Assembly: GCF_003315245.1 (NCBI RefSeq)
Contig: NZ_QNRT01000001.1
Span: 316,963-380,962, forward strand
DNA: 64,000 nucleotides
Reading direction: 5' to 3'
Source: Arenicella xantha
GTDB lineage: Bacteria; Pseudomonadota; Gammaproteobacteria; Arenicellales; Arenicellaceae
Positions 8,324 to 17,743 of the stretch are shown one piece after another. The position numbers were made by a program, and so were the translations under genes. The notes under the pieces were generated by a model. It was given only the letters and a program-made list of their open reading frames with translations, was not told the origin of the DNA and searched no databases. Positions within the stretch are counted from its first letter, which is position 1. Each line of letters begins with the position of its first letter.

Positions 8324-9676
8324 ATGGCTTTAATTTCCAAATTACGCAAAAAACACTTAGCCGTTGTTATTAGCTCTCTTATCTGCGCCTCAGCTGATGC
8401 AGCCACTATTTTGTTCGACAACGTGAAGGACAACGATGCGTTATGCACATTCCGTGAAGCCATTGAGTCTATAAACAATGGAGCACTCGAAGCCGGATGC
8501 TTTAAATTTAACGGAGATTTTGGTGATAACGACAAAGTATCAACACTAATGCTGAACCAGAACCTTGTGATTGAGCTGAACTCGGCCATCAACATCACCC
8601 ATGATGTGACTATTGCCCTGCCGCCCCTTCACACGGTCACGCTTGACGCAGGCAACAACGACAGAGCAATGACAATATCGAACTCTGCCCAAGTTGTTAT
8701 TGACCGAGTTACCGTTACCGGAGGTAGCGTAGCCGATGAAGGCGGCGGCATTCTGGTGCAGGGCTCAAGCGGCCTATTTCTGAATAATTGCTCAATTCAT
8801 GGAAACTTTGCAGCCAGCAACGGCGGGGGGATTTCAGTCACAGGATCAAGCGAAATTCGCTTGCACAACTGTTCAATACGGAATAATTACGCAGGCGGGA
8901 CTGGCGGTGGACTAAGAGTGTTGTCATCCGAAGTACAGCTGGTTAACAGTGACATTTCAGGAAACCAAGCAGCGGGGCTAAGCGGCGGAGCTGGGCTAAT
9001 TGCCGATGCCACAAACGGCCAGATCGCCTATAGCTCGGTGTCGGGCAACATAGGGGGCGGCGTTAAGATTAGCAATGATAGTAATTTTTATATAATCAAT
9101 AGCACACTGTCGGCCAACTCGAGTAACCCGGCAATACATGTACACGCCGGCGGCCAAGCGATGTTACTTAACAATACTATTACCGGCAACTCCACCACTG
9201 GCCTGGCTGGCGGCGGACTAACGGTAACTGGCGAGACATCGGAAGTGTTTGCCACCAACAATATTTTTTCTGGGAATTTCGCAAAAAATGGAATTCTCAG
9301 ATCGGAGATCGGCCGATTTGCTGGCACGGTTCATACAGCAGGCAACCTTATTGGAACTATTGACACCATTAACAACGACGCTATTTTGGGGATAACCTTG
9401 TCCAACACCGACATCACAGCCACCAGCGACGGCGACTACCCAACGCCGTTAACCTCAATCTTAGACACCTTAGCCGCCAATGGCGGCCCAACAAAAAGCC
9501 ATGCATTAAAGCCATCCAGCCCAGCCATCGGCGCCGGGGTAAAAAACGACTGCCCTACGAAGGATAAACGAGGTGAATCACGCACGTCATGCGACATTGG
9601 ATCCTATGCCTTTTACGACCCTAGCTTCTTTGTGGTTCCGCTAAGCAACGGCAAAGCCGCAATTTTCAGTTTGTAA
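8324..9676 (+). CDS. Secreted right-handed beta-helix protein, choice-of-anchor Q type
   Basis: The 450-residue product has a signal peptide (about 1-26, ending SADAA), then CTFREAIESIN, a CSLREA-type motif. A right-handed parallel beta-helix follows (about 105-330), rich in short repeats such as NNCSIHGNFAASNGGGIS. The stretch around 385-425 is a choice-of-anchor Q module: GGPTKSHALKPSSPAIGAG and then DKRGESRTSCDIGSYAF. It ends FFVVPLSNGKAAIFSL, which may be a sorting tail. Such proteins are exported and may bind or cleave polysaccharide or act as adhesins. No catalytic residues are identifiable. The gene stands alone between two unrelated blocks. Confidence 0.8.
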   Translation: MALISKLRKKHLAVVISSLICASADAATILFDNVKDNDALCTFREAIESINNGALEAGCFKFNGDFGDNDKVSTLMLNQNLVIELNSAINITHDVTIALPPLHTVTLDAGNNDRAMTISNSAQVVIDRVTVTGGSVADEGGGILVQGSSGLFLNNCSIHGNFAASNGGGISVTGSSEIRLHNCSIRNNYAGGTGGGLRVLSSEVQLVNSDISGNQAAGLSGGAGLIADATNGQIAYSSVSGNIGGGVKISNDSNFYIINSTLSANSSNPAIHVHAGGQAMLLNNTITGNSTTGLAGGGLTVTGETSEVFATNNIFSGNFAKNGILRSEIGRFAGTVHTAGNLIGTIDTINNDAILGITLSNTDITATSDGDYPTPLTSILDTLAANGGPTKSHALKPSSPAIGAGVKNDCPTKDKRGESRTSCDIGSYAFYDPSFFVVPLSNGKAAIFSL

Positions 9677-10185
9677 TGAGGTATTTGAAGCTAAAGCATT
9701 TTGTTCACGCGCGGGGCTTGCAAGATACTTAACTGAAACTTGATTTTTCCTAGCAATTGGCTGGTTCAATCCGAGAGGCTTGCAGCTCTCTCCGTGGGGC
9801 CCGGCATAAGCATGACCGAATTCGATTATTCGATTCATTTTGAATAACCGAAATAGCAACTTGAGGTCTTCGGTCGAATGATGCTCGGCTCAGGTTGTTG
9901 CACGCTCGGAGCAAACATTAACAAATGCCTAAAATGCTAGGTACATTCGAATATGCTTGTTAGCCTCAATGGTGCTTTTTCTGCAATAACCTTTTATGAG
10001 CACCCGTCTGGAAGCTCTTTTGTAGACCGAATGGCCGCAGAGAGCAATGCGGCCAACTGGCCAACGCAACCCCTCTATGTTCAGACAATATTTGAGGCTC
10101 AAGTTGAACGGTTGGTTGTGTTTCGATTGCTAAATACCGACTCACAATTGATTGACTGACCGTTATCGGTATTCACGCACAGCGC
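9677..10185. other. Intergenic stretch, no supported gene
   Basis: About 510 bases between the convergent beta-helix and LysR genes. One 68-codon frame (9953-10159, plus) lacks a clear ribosome binding site or recognisable composition and is not called. I see no strong terminator. Confidence 0.4.
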
Positions 10186-11097
10186 TCAGTTTTCACTCTG
10201 GTCACAAACATCCCAATAATTTTTAGAAAAATGATCTGCTAAAAAATCAATGAGTGTTCGCACCGTTGGCGACAGATGCTTACGCGATGAATAAAGCACA
10301 TATATTTTCATTGTGGAGGGCTCCCATGTTGCCAGAACCCTTTGAAGCTTGTTTTTCCGTATGTGTTCATTTACTAAATAGGTCGGCAATAAAGCAATCC
10401 CTGCCCCATGAATGGCAGCATACATCAGTGCATTTGCTTCGTTGGCGGTTAAACGGCAGTCAACACTGACAGATTCATGCTGCGCTCCCTTACTGAGGTG
10501 CCAAATATTACGCTCGAAGTTTTTGTACCCCAAACAAGCATGGTCTGCTAGATCTGTCGGTTGTTGTATTACTGGCTTGCTTGCTAGATACGCTTCAGAA
10601 GCAACCAGTACTGATTTACATAAAGCTATTGGTTTACCTATGAGCGAAGGGTGTGGACTCGAGGAAATACGTATCGCCAAATCGATTCGCTCTTCAACTA
10701 GATCAGCGGTAGTGTCTTGTAAATCGACATCAACTCTCACCTTAGGGTGCTGTTGCATAAAATCGATGAGGGCGGGCATGACCTGACTGTAGCCAAACGA
10801 TTGACTAACTGAAATTCGGATGGAATCTGAGAGCTGATCTGACGGATTTACATCACTCACAAAACGCTTCATATCTTTAAGCCAATGCTCAATATCTTGA
10901 AGCCCACGCTCACCAGCGCTGGTCAAGCTAACTTTCCGCGTAGTTCGCTGAAACAAACGCACATCCAACCAAATCTCCATTGCCTCAATGTACCGTGTAA
11001 CCATCGGTCGAGACATGTCGAGCCTTTGTGCAGTAGCACTGAAGCTACCTGAATAAGCGACATCAACAAACACTTCAGCTGCTGTAATTCTATCCAT
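10186..11097 (-). CDS. LysR-family transcriptional regulator
   Basis: A 303-residue LysR protein. The winged helix-turn-helix is at 1-62 (AEVFVDVAYSGSFSATAQRL, then MSRPMVTRYIEAME) and the periplasmic-binding-like effector domain runs from about 90 to 295. It is divergent from the metallo-beta-lactamase-fold/DsbA pair, with about 100 bases between start codons. By the usual LysR logic it probably controls that pair and itself. The effector is unknown. Confidence 0.9.
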   Translation of the reverse strand: MDRITAAEVFVDVAYSGSFSATAQRLDMSRPMVTRYIEAMEIWLDVRLFQRTTRKVSLTSAGERGLQDIEHWLKDMKRFVSDVNPSDQLSDSIRISVSQSFGYSQVMPALIDFMQQHPKVRVDVDLQDTTADLVEERIDLAIRISSSPHPSLIGKPIALCKSVLVASEAYLASKPVIQQPTDLADHACLGYKNFERNIWHLSKGAQHESVSVDCRLTANEANALMYAAIHGAGIALLPTYLVNEHIRKNKLQRVLATWEPSTMKIYVLYSSRKHLSPTVRTLIDFLADHFSKNYWDVCDQSEN

Positions 11098-11202
11098 TAC
11101 CTGCTCGAATTAAGAAACAATGTTGGTCAGTTTATGATGTTTATCCGAGCAAATCAATCAGCCATACTCCTTCCCACACTTAACCAACTGTATGTAAAAC
11201 CA

Positions 11203-12066
11203 ATGAAACTACTGACACTGTTTGCGGCCTTACTGATTAGCACTTCAACTCTCGCGACGGAGAAAACACCGCTAACACTAAAGGTCTATAACGCTTCCGA
11301 CAAAAGCTTTCACGTTAATTCAACCCTGATCTATGGCGAAAAAGAAGCCGTTGTGATCGATGGCGGCTTTACCCGAGCTGACGGCCTGCGCATTGCAGCC
11401 AATGTCCTTGACTCAGGTAAAACATTGACGACCATCTTTATCAGTCAGTCTGACCCTGACTATTACTTTGGCGCTGAAGTGTTGAAGCAGATGTTCCCAA
11501 ATGCCAAGGTACTGGCCACACCCAGCGTCCTGAAAATGCTTGAAAAGAAGAAGGCCGGAAAAATTGCATTTTGGAGTCCTGAGATGGGAGTGAACGCACC
11601 GGTTTACCCAGTTACACCAGAACCTTTTAAGCAAAAATCATTTACTGTTGATGGTTACCGTATTGAAATTAAAGGCACAGAAGGTGGCTTAGCTCATCGT
11701 CCATACCTTTGGGTACCGTCACTAAAAGCCATTGTCGGCAATATCGCCGTATTTGATGGTTTACATGTTTGGACTGCCGACGTTCAGACGCCTGAGTTAC
11801 AAAAAGAATGGTTCGCTCAACTAGAAGAAATGCAATCCCTTAAGCCAGAAGTCGTCGTTCCGGGTCATATGGCAGCAGGAAGTAAACTAAATGGTGATGG
11901 AATTCGCTATACCATTGAATATCTAAAGGCTTTTAATACTGCCAAACAAAATAGTAAAAGCAGCGAAGCTTTGATTGAAACTATGACTACTCTGTACCCT
12001 GAAGCACAGCTATCCCTAGCACTCAACATCGGAGCCAAGGTTCATATGGGTGAGATGAAATGGTAA
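11203..12066 (+). CDS. Exported metallo-beta-lactamase-fold protein with altered metal motif
   Basis: The frame is open from 11134, but the ATG at 11203 starts a clean signal peptide (MKLLTLFAALLISTSTLATE), so I take it as the start, giving 287 residues. The fold is that of MBL hydrolases: NSTLIYGEKEAVVIDGGFTR (about 31-50), the motif position (about 77-87), and VVVPGHMAAG near 222. The canonical HxHxDH is replaced by SQSDPDYYFG, leaving one aspartate and no histidines, so zinc binding must be reduced or different. It overlaps the DsbA-like gene by seven bases. Likely periplasmic. Substrate unknown. Confidence 0.8.
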   Translation: MKLLTLFAALLISTSTLATEKTPLTLKVYNASDKSFHVNSTLIYGEKEAVVIDGGFTRADGLRIAANVLDSGKTLTTIFISQSDPDYYFGAEVLKQMFPNAKVLATPSVLKMLEKKKAGKIAFWSPEMGVNAPVYPVTPEPFKQKSFTVDGYRIEIKGTEGGLAHRPYLWVPSLKAIVGNIAVFDGLHVWTADVQTPELQKEWFAQLEEMQSLKPEVVVPGHMAAGSKLNGDGIRYTIEYLKAFNTAKQNSKSSEALIETMTTLYPEAQLSLALNIGAKVHMGEMKW

Positions 12067-12695
12067 ATATTCATTACTTTTACGACCCAATGTGTGGGTG
12101 GTGCTACGGCGCCACTTCACTCACAGAAATACTGGCCAAAAACGACAATATTGAACTCGTCATGCACCCGGGTGGCATGATCGATAACAAACCATTAAGT
12201 TCTGAGTTTAAAGCGCGTGTTTTAGTTCAAGATCAACATATCGCAAGCATGACAGGTCAATCTTTTGGTCATGCTTACAAAAAAAGAATCTCCGAAAACA
12301 GCCCCGTGGTTTTAGATTCAATCGTTACAGCCCAAGCCATACACGTCATGCAAAAGATAAATGGTCGAGGCTTTGAGATGCTGAAAGCGATTCAACACGC
12401 GCACTACGAGAACGGCATCGACACGACAAAGCATGAAGTGCTAACCAATCTTGCAACTGGTTTAAACGTGGACGCTACTCAGTGGATAAAAGAAATGGAG
12501 CAGGCTAAGAATGACATTAAATCGGTCATTCGAGAGACTCATCTATTAATGGATAAATGGCATATACAAGGTTTCCCCACTTTCATATTGGTTGATGAAA
12601 ATGGCGTTAGACTTCTTCCTCATGCAGAATATTATTCCAACAGCGTAGGGTGGGAAAAGCTTATTAGCCGACTCTTTGAAGCACCGACAAGGTAA
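12060..12695 (+). CDS. DsbA-family (FrnE-like) thioredoxin-fold protein
   Basis: The 211-residue thioredoxin-fold protein has YDPMCGWCYG at 8-17 with a CGWC active site, an all-helical insertion, and the cis-proline loop IQGFPTFILVDENG (about 169-182). This pattern matches the cytoplasmic DsbA/FrnE-like group; no signal peptide is present. Its ATG overlaps the end of the MBL gene (ATGGTAA), so the two are co-translated. A thiol-disulfide role is expected; the partner could be an exported or detoxifying protein. The last codons lie inside a 25-base tandem duplication. Confidence 0.85.
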   Translation: MVNIHYFYDPMCGWCYGATSLTEILAKNDNIELVMHPGGMIDNKPLSSEFKARVLVQDQHIASMTGQSFGHAYKKRISENSPVVLDSIVTAQAIHVMQKINGRGFEMLKAIQHAHYENGIDTTKHEVLTNLATGLNVDATQWIKEMEQAKNDIKSVIRETHLLMDKWHIQGFPTFILVDENGVRLLPHAEYYSNSVGWEKLISRLFEAPTR

Positions 12696-12735
12696 CTTCC
12701 TAGAACAAAGGACAAGGTAACTTCCTGGAACAAAG
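12686..12735. repeat. Tandem duplication of 25 bases across the end of the DsbA-like gene
   Basis: Two head-to-tail copies (12686-12710 and 12711-12735) read GACAAGGTAACTTCCT, then A or G, then GAACAAAG, with one mismatch. The first copy contains the last sense codons and the TAA stop of the DsbA-like gene, so the duplication leaves the protein unchanged. Confidence 0.9.
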
Positions 12736-13307
12736 TTAGAAAAAGCGCAATTTCTAAGAAATTACTTGGCTCCAACCAACGAACGTATAGGTCTTTAGGT
12801 ATTGACAGTGACTGGCATTAAGCAGATGGCAGCCAAGGATAATTGCGTTGTAAATGGATGCCTGCGCATGGACAAATCTCTGAGCATGCATGGTTGATTT
12901 AAACTTTCTCATCCCGCGCGCTCAAACTCTTGCTAGTTGGTGTGGAAGCTCGGCACGATTGTTCTTGTGTTACGACGTGTCGTGAAGCACATCGAAGACG
13001 TCACCGCCTTGATCTACAGCTCACCACAAATAGTATTGGATACCATCTACTCTGACGAAAATCTCGACGGCTTAAATTAATACGGAAAACAACCAAACTG
13101 CATAACTGATTTTTCAGCCGGACATGGAGATCGTTTAGGAGTATTCATCAAAGGGTGATGCACGCCCCCTGATACGCTTTATTCGGTACACCTGCAGCAT
13201 TTTCGGAAAATTAGTGGGTTAGCCTATTGTCGCTGGTGTCCATGAAAAAGTTAATAACGCTTGGTAAAGACTTTCTAGACTCATCTGGCAATTGAGACGT
13301 TCACGCA
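12696..13307. other. Intergenic stretch, possibly a decayed gene
   Basis: About 610 bases between the DsbA-like gene and the convergent CoA-transferase gene. Apart from the repeat at its left edge, I see no intact frame. The sequence has codon-like texture without a continuous frame and may be a pseudogene, but nothing is recognisable. Confidence 0.35.
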
Positions 13308-14483
13308 CTAAATCCGATTGAGCTTATTGAGTATTTCCTCTGTGTGTTCTCCCAGCTCAGGAGGCGGACGATGGTAGCTAACCGGCGTGCGAGAAAACTT
13401 AACTGGGTTGCCGACTAACTCGAGGTCTGGATTGCTCGGATGCGGCACATTGATTTTCATCTGCCGAGCAAGAATTTGAGGGTCATTGAAAACATCCTGT
13501 AAGTTGTTAATTGGCGCGGCTGGCACATCTGCTTTTTGAAACTTTGCCAACCAGTTGTCACGCGTATCACGGCGCATCTCTTCGGCAATTAGAGCAACTA
13601 AGACCCGCCGATTATTAACCCGCTGACTATTCGATTTAAAGCGCTCATCGTCGCCCCATTCCGGACGCCCAACAACGGCACAAAACCGCACAAACTGGGA
13701 GTCATTGCCAACGGCTAACACACAGTGTCCTTGTTGCGTTTCAAAGCTCTGATACGGAACAATATTTGGATGCGCGTTGCCCATCGCCTGTGGAGTCATT
13801 CCGCCAACGAGGTAATTGCTTGCTTGGTTTGCCATGGATGCGACCGCAACATCAAATAGGGACAAATCGATGTGTTGCCCTAATCCGGAGATCGAACGCT
13901 CTGACAAAGCGGCTAAAACCCCGATCACCGAATACAACCCAGTTAGTACATCCGTTACCGCAACGCCGACTTTCTGTGGTGGACCATCAGGGTCTCCGGT
14001 CACACTCATTAGCCCGCTCATGGCTTGAATCAAAAAGTCGTAGCCGGGCCGTTCACAATACGGTCCGGTTTGACCAAACCCGGTGATAGAACAATAGATC
14101 AGAGCCGGATTAATCTTAGATAAGGTGTCATAATCAAGATTATAGTTTGCCAAGTGACCAGTCTTAAAGTTTTCTATCACGACATCACTGTCCTCCACCA
14201 GCGCATGCAGCACAGCTTGACCTTCAGCGCTACGAATATCCACACAAATCGACCTTTTGCCTCGGTTCGCGCACAGGTAGTAGGCGCTCTCTGCCGTATC
14301 GGCACCATTCGCATCAGGCATATACGGCGGCGCCCAATGCCGAGTGTCGTCTCCTTTTTCTGGCTGCTCAACCTTGATCACGTCGGCGCCAAAATCAGCA
14401 AGTACTTGCCCGGCCCACGGCCCAGCTAATACTCTCGACAAGTCCAAAACCTTAACGTGCGACAGTGCGCCTTGCTTGATCAT
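13308..14483 (-). CDS. Class III (CaiB/BaiF) CoA-transferase, glutarate-type candidate
   Basis: The 391-residue family III CoA-transferase opens LSHVKVLDLSRVLAGPWAGQ, with ADVIKVEQP and NRGKRSICVDI following. GFGQTGPYCERPGYDFLIQA (about 155-174) holds the catalytic aspartate in YDF. The sequence closely resembles the subgroup usually coded beside glutaryl-CoA dehydrogenase (SUGCT-like, succinyl-CoA:glutarate). A glutaryl-CoA dehydrogenase is present 29 kb away, and an aldehyde dehydrogenase lies next upstream on the same strand. It likely activates a dicarboxylic acid by CoA transfer. GGAGAGATCGA precedes the ATG. The exact acid is inferred. Confidence 0.85.
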   Translation of the reverse strand: MIKQGALSHVKVLDLSRVLAGPWAGQVLADFGADVIKVEQPEKGDDTRHWAPPYMPDANGADTAESAYYLCANRGKRSICVDIRSAEGQAVLHALVEDSDVVIENFKTGHLANYNLDYDTLSKINPALIYCSITGFGQTGPYCERPGYDFLIQAMSGLMSVTGDPDGPPQKVGVAVTDVLTGLYSVIGVLAALSERSISGLGQHIDLSLFDVAVASMANQASNYLVGGMTPQAMGNAHPNIVPYQSFETQQGHCVLAVGNDSQFVRFCAVVGRPEWGDDERFKSNSQRVNNRRVLVALIAEEMRRDTRDNWLAKFQKADVPAAPINNLQDVFNDPQILARQMKINVPHPSNPDLELVGNPVKFSRTPVSYHRPPPELGEHTEEILNKLNRI

Positions 14484-14620
14484 TCGATCTCTCCGATGCT
14501 AAGGAACTAGGGGTTCAAAAAAATCTTTTTAAAGACTCTACATAAACCGGACCCATTTTAAGCAAACTTGTGATCAGCTCGAAATTTTAGGGTTGCGCTA
14601 GCTCCAAATTAAGCCCCATT

Positions 14621-16045
14621 TTAGCCAACATAAATGGACTTGGCCTCTAAATATTCTTCTAAACCAAACACTCCGCGCTCTCTACCATTGCCTGATTGCT
14701 TAAAACCACCGAATGGCGCATCCATCGTCGCAATCGCATCATTCACGTGCACCATACCGGCCTGTAGTTTGGTTGCCACTTGCATCGAGTCATTGATATT
14801 GTGACCATACACATAAGCCGACAAGCCAAAATTGGACGCATTAGCAATTTGTATCGCTTGCTCTATATCGGAATAAGACAAGACCACTAACACGGGGCCG
14901 AAAATTTCTTCCTGCGCCACCGTCATGCCCTCATCAACATCGTAAAAACAAGTCGGTTTTACAAAAAAACCGCGGCTCGCATCGTGGTCGGAGACACCAC
15001 CACATAGCACTTTGGCGCCCTCATCGATTCCGGTTTGAATATAGGCGTTTACGCGATCAAATTGCAGCTTGTTCACCACCGGCCCAATATCAGTGGAATC
15101 CTCAAATGGGTCGCCGACCTTAAAGTTACTGATGGCGGTTTTGATTGCCGCCAGAATCTCGGCCTTGTGTTGCTCTGGCACAATTAGCCTGGTTGGCGCA
15201 TTGCAGGATTGCCCAGTATTCAACATTAAGCGAGCGACGCACGAATTGGCCGCAGCAGAAAGGTCGGCATCGGACAGAACAATAAAAGGCGACTTTCCAC
15301 CCAGCTCTTGAGTAACTCTTTTAACAGTCGGCGCTGCCGCTTGGGCAACGGCCACCCCAGCTCGAACCGAGCCGGTAATCGAAATAACATCTACATCAAC
15401 GTGTGAAGCCAATGCTTCGCCTGCTCGAGCGCCACCGTGCACTAAATTAAATACCCCCGGAGGTAACTCTGCGCGGTCCACAATATCTGCAAATAAAGCC
15501 GCACTATACGGCGCGTATTCGCTCGGTTTTAACACCATGCTGCAACCCGCCGCTAACGCGGCAGATACTTTGCACACCACTTGATTCATTGGCCAGTTCC
15601 ATGGCGTGATCATGCCGGCAACGCCAATCGGCTGTTTTTGCACTAGCACATCGCCAATTTTTTCTGTGGGCGAAAAGTCGATCAGGGTTTGGCGCATGCT
15701 TTTTAGCAAGCCCAGACCAACCATAGTCTGCTTCTGTTGCGACATCGTAATCGGCGCTCCCATTTCAGTGGTGATTGCCTGCGCCATATCATCGAGCGAA
15801 TCTTCATAAGCGGCGATCAATCGATCAAACAACGCGACTCGCTGTTCTTGGCTGGTAGCGGCGAATAGTGGAAATGCTTGCTTGGCCGCGTCGACAGCTG
15901 AGTCAATATCGGCGCTGTCACCCATCGAGAGTTGATCAACGACCTTCGCAGTCACTGGGCTGACCACGTCAAACGTCGCCGGCGACTTGCTCGACACCCA
16001 TTGACCGTTTATGTAATGTTTATCTAAAGAAGGTAACTGTTTCAT
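14621..16045 (-). CDS. NAD(P)-dependent aldehyde dehydrogenase
   Basis: The start is the ATG at 16045 behind AGAGGACATC, giving 474 residues; an in-frame TTG 18 bases upstream is less likely. It is a classical ALDH: TPWNWP (N150), KPSE (K173), ITGSVRAG (223-230), ELGGKSPF (general base E247) and NTGQSCNAPTR with the nucleophile C281. It oxidises an aldehyde to the acid. In this neighbourhood (omega-aminotransferase, dicarboxylate-type CoA-transferase) the substrate could be a semialdehyde such as glutarate, succinate or adipate semialdehyde, but sequence alone cannot pick one. Same strand as the CoA-transferase, 137 bases apart. Confidence 0.88.
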   Translation of the reverse strand: MKQLPSLDKHYINGQWVSSKSPATFDVVSPVTAKVVDQLSMGDSADIDSAVDAAKQAFPLFAATSQEQRVALFDRLIAAYEDSLDDMAQAITTEMGAPITMSQQKQTMVGLGLLKSMRQTLIDFSPTEKIGDVLVQKQPIGVAGMITPWNWPMNQVVCKVSAALAAGCSMVLKPSEYAPYSAALFADIVDRAELPPGVFNLVHGGARAGEALASHVDVDVISITGSVRAGVAVAQAAAPTVKRVTQELGGKSPFIVLSDADLSAAANSCVARLMLNTGQSCNAPTRLIVPEQHKAEILAAIKTAISNFKVGDPFEDSTDIGPVVNKLQFDRVNAYIQTGIDEGAKVLCGGVSDHDASRGFFVKPTCFYDVDEGMTVAQEEIFGPVLVVLSYSDIEQAIQIANASNFGLSAYVYGHNINDSMQVATKLQAGMVHVNDAIATMDAPFGGFKQSGNGRERGVFGLEEYLEAKSIYVG

Positions 16046-16156
16046 GATGTCCTCTAGGCACAAAGCCTATGTTTTTTTCAGGGTAACTAACAAATCGGCA
16101 AATTAAAGTCAGCAACCTAGAATAGCGTTATCTAACCGGTTGCCATTTAGGAGTTA

Positions 16157-17557
16157 CTAGTTGTCTATTAACATCCCTGTTTGCTGCCAATGACCAGGGT
16201 TCAAAATTACCTTTTCGGCAGTACTAAAATCTAATGTGAGCGGCACTCGTGATGGAACCACAAACTGGTCTTGTGCTACCGGCAGTAGTTCTTTGTCTTC
16301 GTCAGTGGCAATTGCAAACACCTTTTTTGAGCCAGTCGCGCGTGCAAATAATTTGCCTTCGCGCACAAACACCTTGAGTTTCACCTTGTCGCTAAATTGG
16401 TACTCGCCCGCAATCGCATTCATGTCTGCCGATGACAACGCCACGTTTGGGTTTGCTTGCACGTGCTCAGGTTGTTGCGCCGGTGCCGCCGTTAATAACG
16501 CATCCCACATTACTTCAGACGCAATCACACCTAAATCCACCGGGCTCAACTCCTTGTCATCAATTTCTTCAGTCGACACGGCGTAGAATACGTCACCATC
16601 AAACAGAGTTGCGTAAGGTTGTAAGCTGCGTGACATTGAAGTATGAACTTGCACTGCCAAGCGCTTCAATAAGGCTGGCTCTAGTTTCTGATTCACCACC
16701 AGAACGCTGATCGTGGTGTTTTTATTGCTGTTGTCAGCTCGTTCGAGTGTTTGTTCCTCAAACTTAGATTCAAACTTTGCAAACATATCTTTGATTTGCA
16801 GACCTCTCTCAAGGCCTTTATCGGTATAACAAGCATCCACCTTGCCATCACGATCGGTAACCGCACCGAAGGCATTGACCACCGAAAACGCGGCTATTTT
16901 TAAATCACCAATCTGTTTAAACGCGCCACCCTGCCCGGAGTGCACTGCGCAGCCAAAGAACCCGCCTGTCATCGCGTTTCGTCCAGCGCCACTCGCTCCC
17001 AATGGGAATTGGCCCGAAACAGCAGCTCTATAGGCCGCTTGTGCAAGCTTTTTGTCAGGATAGATTTCATTCAGCCGACGACTACCAAAATCGAAAATGA
17101 TCGACCCCAATGACATCGCAACGGATGGTGTCAGTGAAAACGCATCACCGTCTCGTAGCCCGTCGTCCATCATCGCCGTGGCAACCGCCGTTGCGGCCTC
17201 TAAACCGTACCAAGAACCGCCAGCTACCACTATCGAATCCAACTCAGCAACATTGTAACCGAGCTCAACATAAGGTGCGTTAACCGTGCCTGGCCCGCCA
17301 CCGCGAACATCCATGGCCACCTTGGCCTTTTTGTCAAAATGGAAGACAGTGACGCCAGTTGGGCCTTCTTCATAGCTAGCGGTTCCGACTCGAATACCCG
17401 GCCAATCGAACTCCAAGGACGCGCCGCTGTCCATGTTGACTATCGGGACTAGGCTGTCTTGACTAGCCGCTTGTAGATTCGTCGTAGCGAATACAAATGA
17501 CGCTAGTGCCGATGCGAATAAGGCGTTCTTGGTCAAACTCAACTTAATGGCGTGCAT
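16157..17557 (-). CDS. Exported P1/S58-family N-terminal-nucleophile hydrolase (DmpA/NylC type)
   Basis: I take the ATG at 17557 because it begins a signal peptide (MHAIKLSLTKNALFASALAS to about residue 31), giving 466 residues. Family signs are FDWPGIRVGTASYEEGPTGV (49-68), VVAGGSWYGLEAA, GASGAGRNAMTGGF (187-200) and NKNTTISVLVVN (278-289), followed by LFDGDVFYAVST. The Asn-Thr pair N280/T281 fits the self-cleavage site and catalytic threonine known for NylC and its relatives. These enzymes cleave beta-peptides, N-terminal residues or nylon oligomers. Unusually, about 95 residues after 370 form an extra beta-rich domain (NAIAGEYQFSDKVKLKVFVR) like the tails of serine hydrolases. Likely periplasmic. 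Confidence 0.85.
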   Translation of the reverse strand: MHAIKLSLTKNALFASALASFVFATTNLQAASQDSLVPIVNMDSGASLEFDWPGIRVGTASYEEGPTGVTVFHFDKKAKVAMDVRGGGPGTVNAPYVELGYNVAELDSIVVAGGSWYGLEAATAVATAMMDDGLRDGDAFSLTPSVAMSLGSIIFDFGSRRLNEIYPDKKLAQAAYRAAVSGQFPLGASGAGRNAMTGGFFGCAVHSGQGGAFKQIGDLKIAAFSVVNAFGAVTDRDGKVDACYTDKGLERGLQIKDMFAKFESKFEEQTLERADNSNKNTTISVLVVNQKLEPALLKRLAVQVHTSMSRSLQPYATLFDGDVFYAVSTEEIDDKELSPVDLGVIASEVMWDALLTAAPAQQPEHVQANPNVALSSADMNAIAGEYQFSDKVKLKVFVREGKLFARATGSKKVFAIATDEDKELLPVAQDQFVVPSRVPLTLDFSTAEKVILNPGHWQQTGMLIDN

Positions 17558-17743
17558 AGATATAAATGGCAATGATCTTAAAATGGTGTAGACAGTGTAG
17601 CAGTAGACACGATTGTGCTTGAGAAGCCAATTGAGTGGTCCGTGGTGCGCGAACATCACCACCTAAGCGATGACCAAGAATTCATTTAGGAAGGTTTGGA
17701 AGCGTGCACGTTGACCTCTTACGCACAGCGAGCAACGAACTGA

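Noticed and set aside
9953-10159. 68-codon plus-strand frame in the gap after the beta-helix gene
   Set aside because: No ribosome binding site, recognisable motif or neighbour relation; length is within chance expectation.
12696-13307. Possible pseudogene of a transposase or integrase
   Set aside because: The region has gene-like texture, but no fragment could be matched to a family by eye, so it is left as unassigned.
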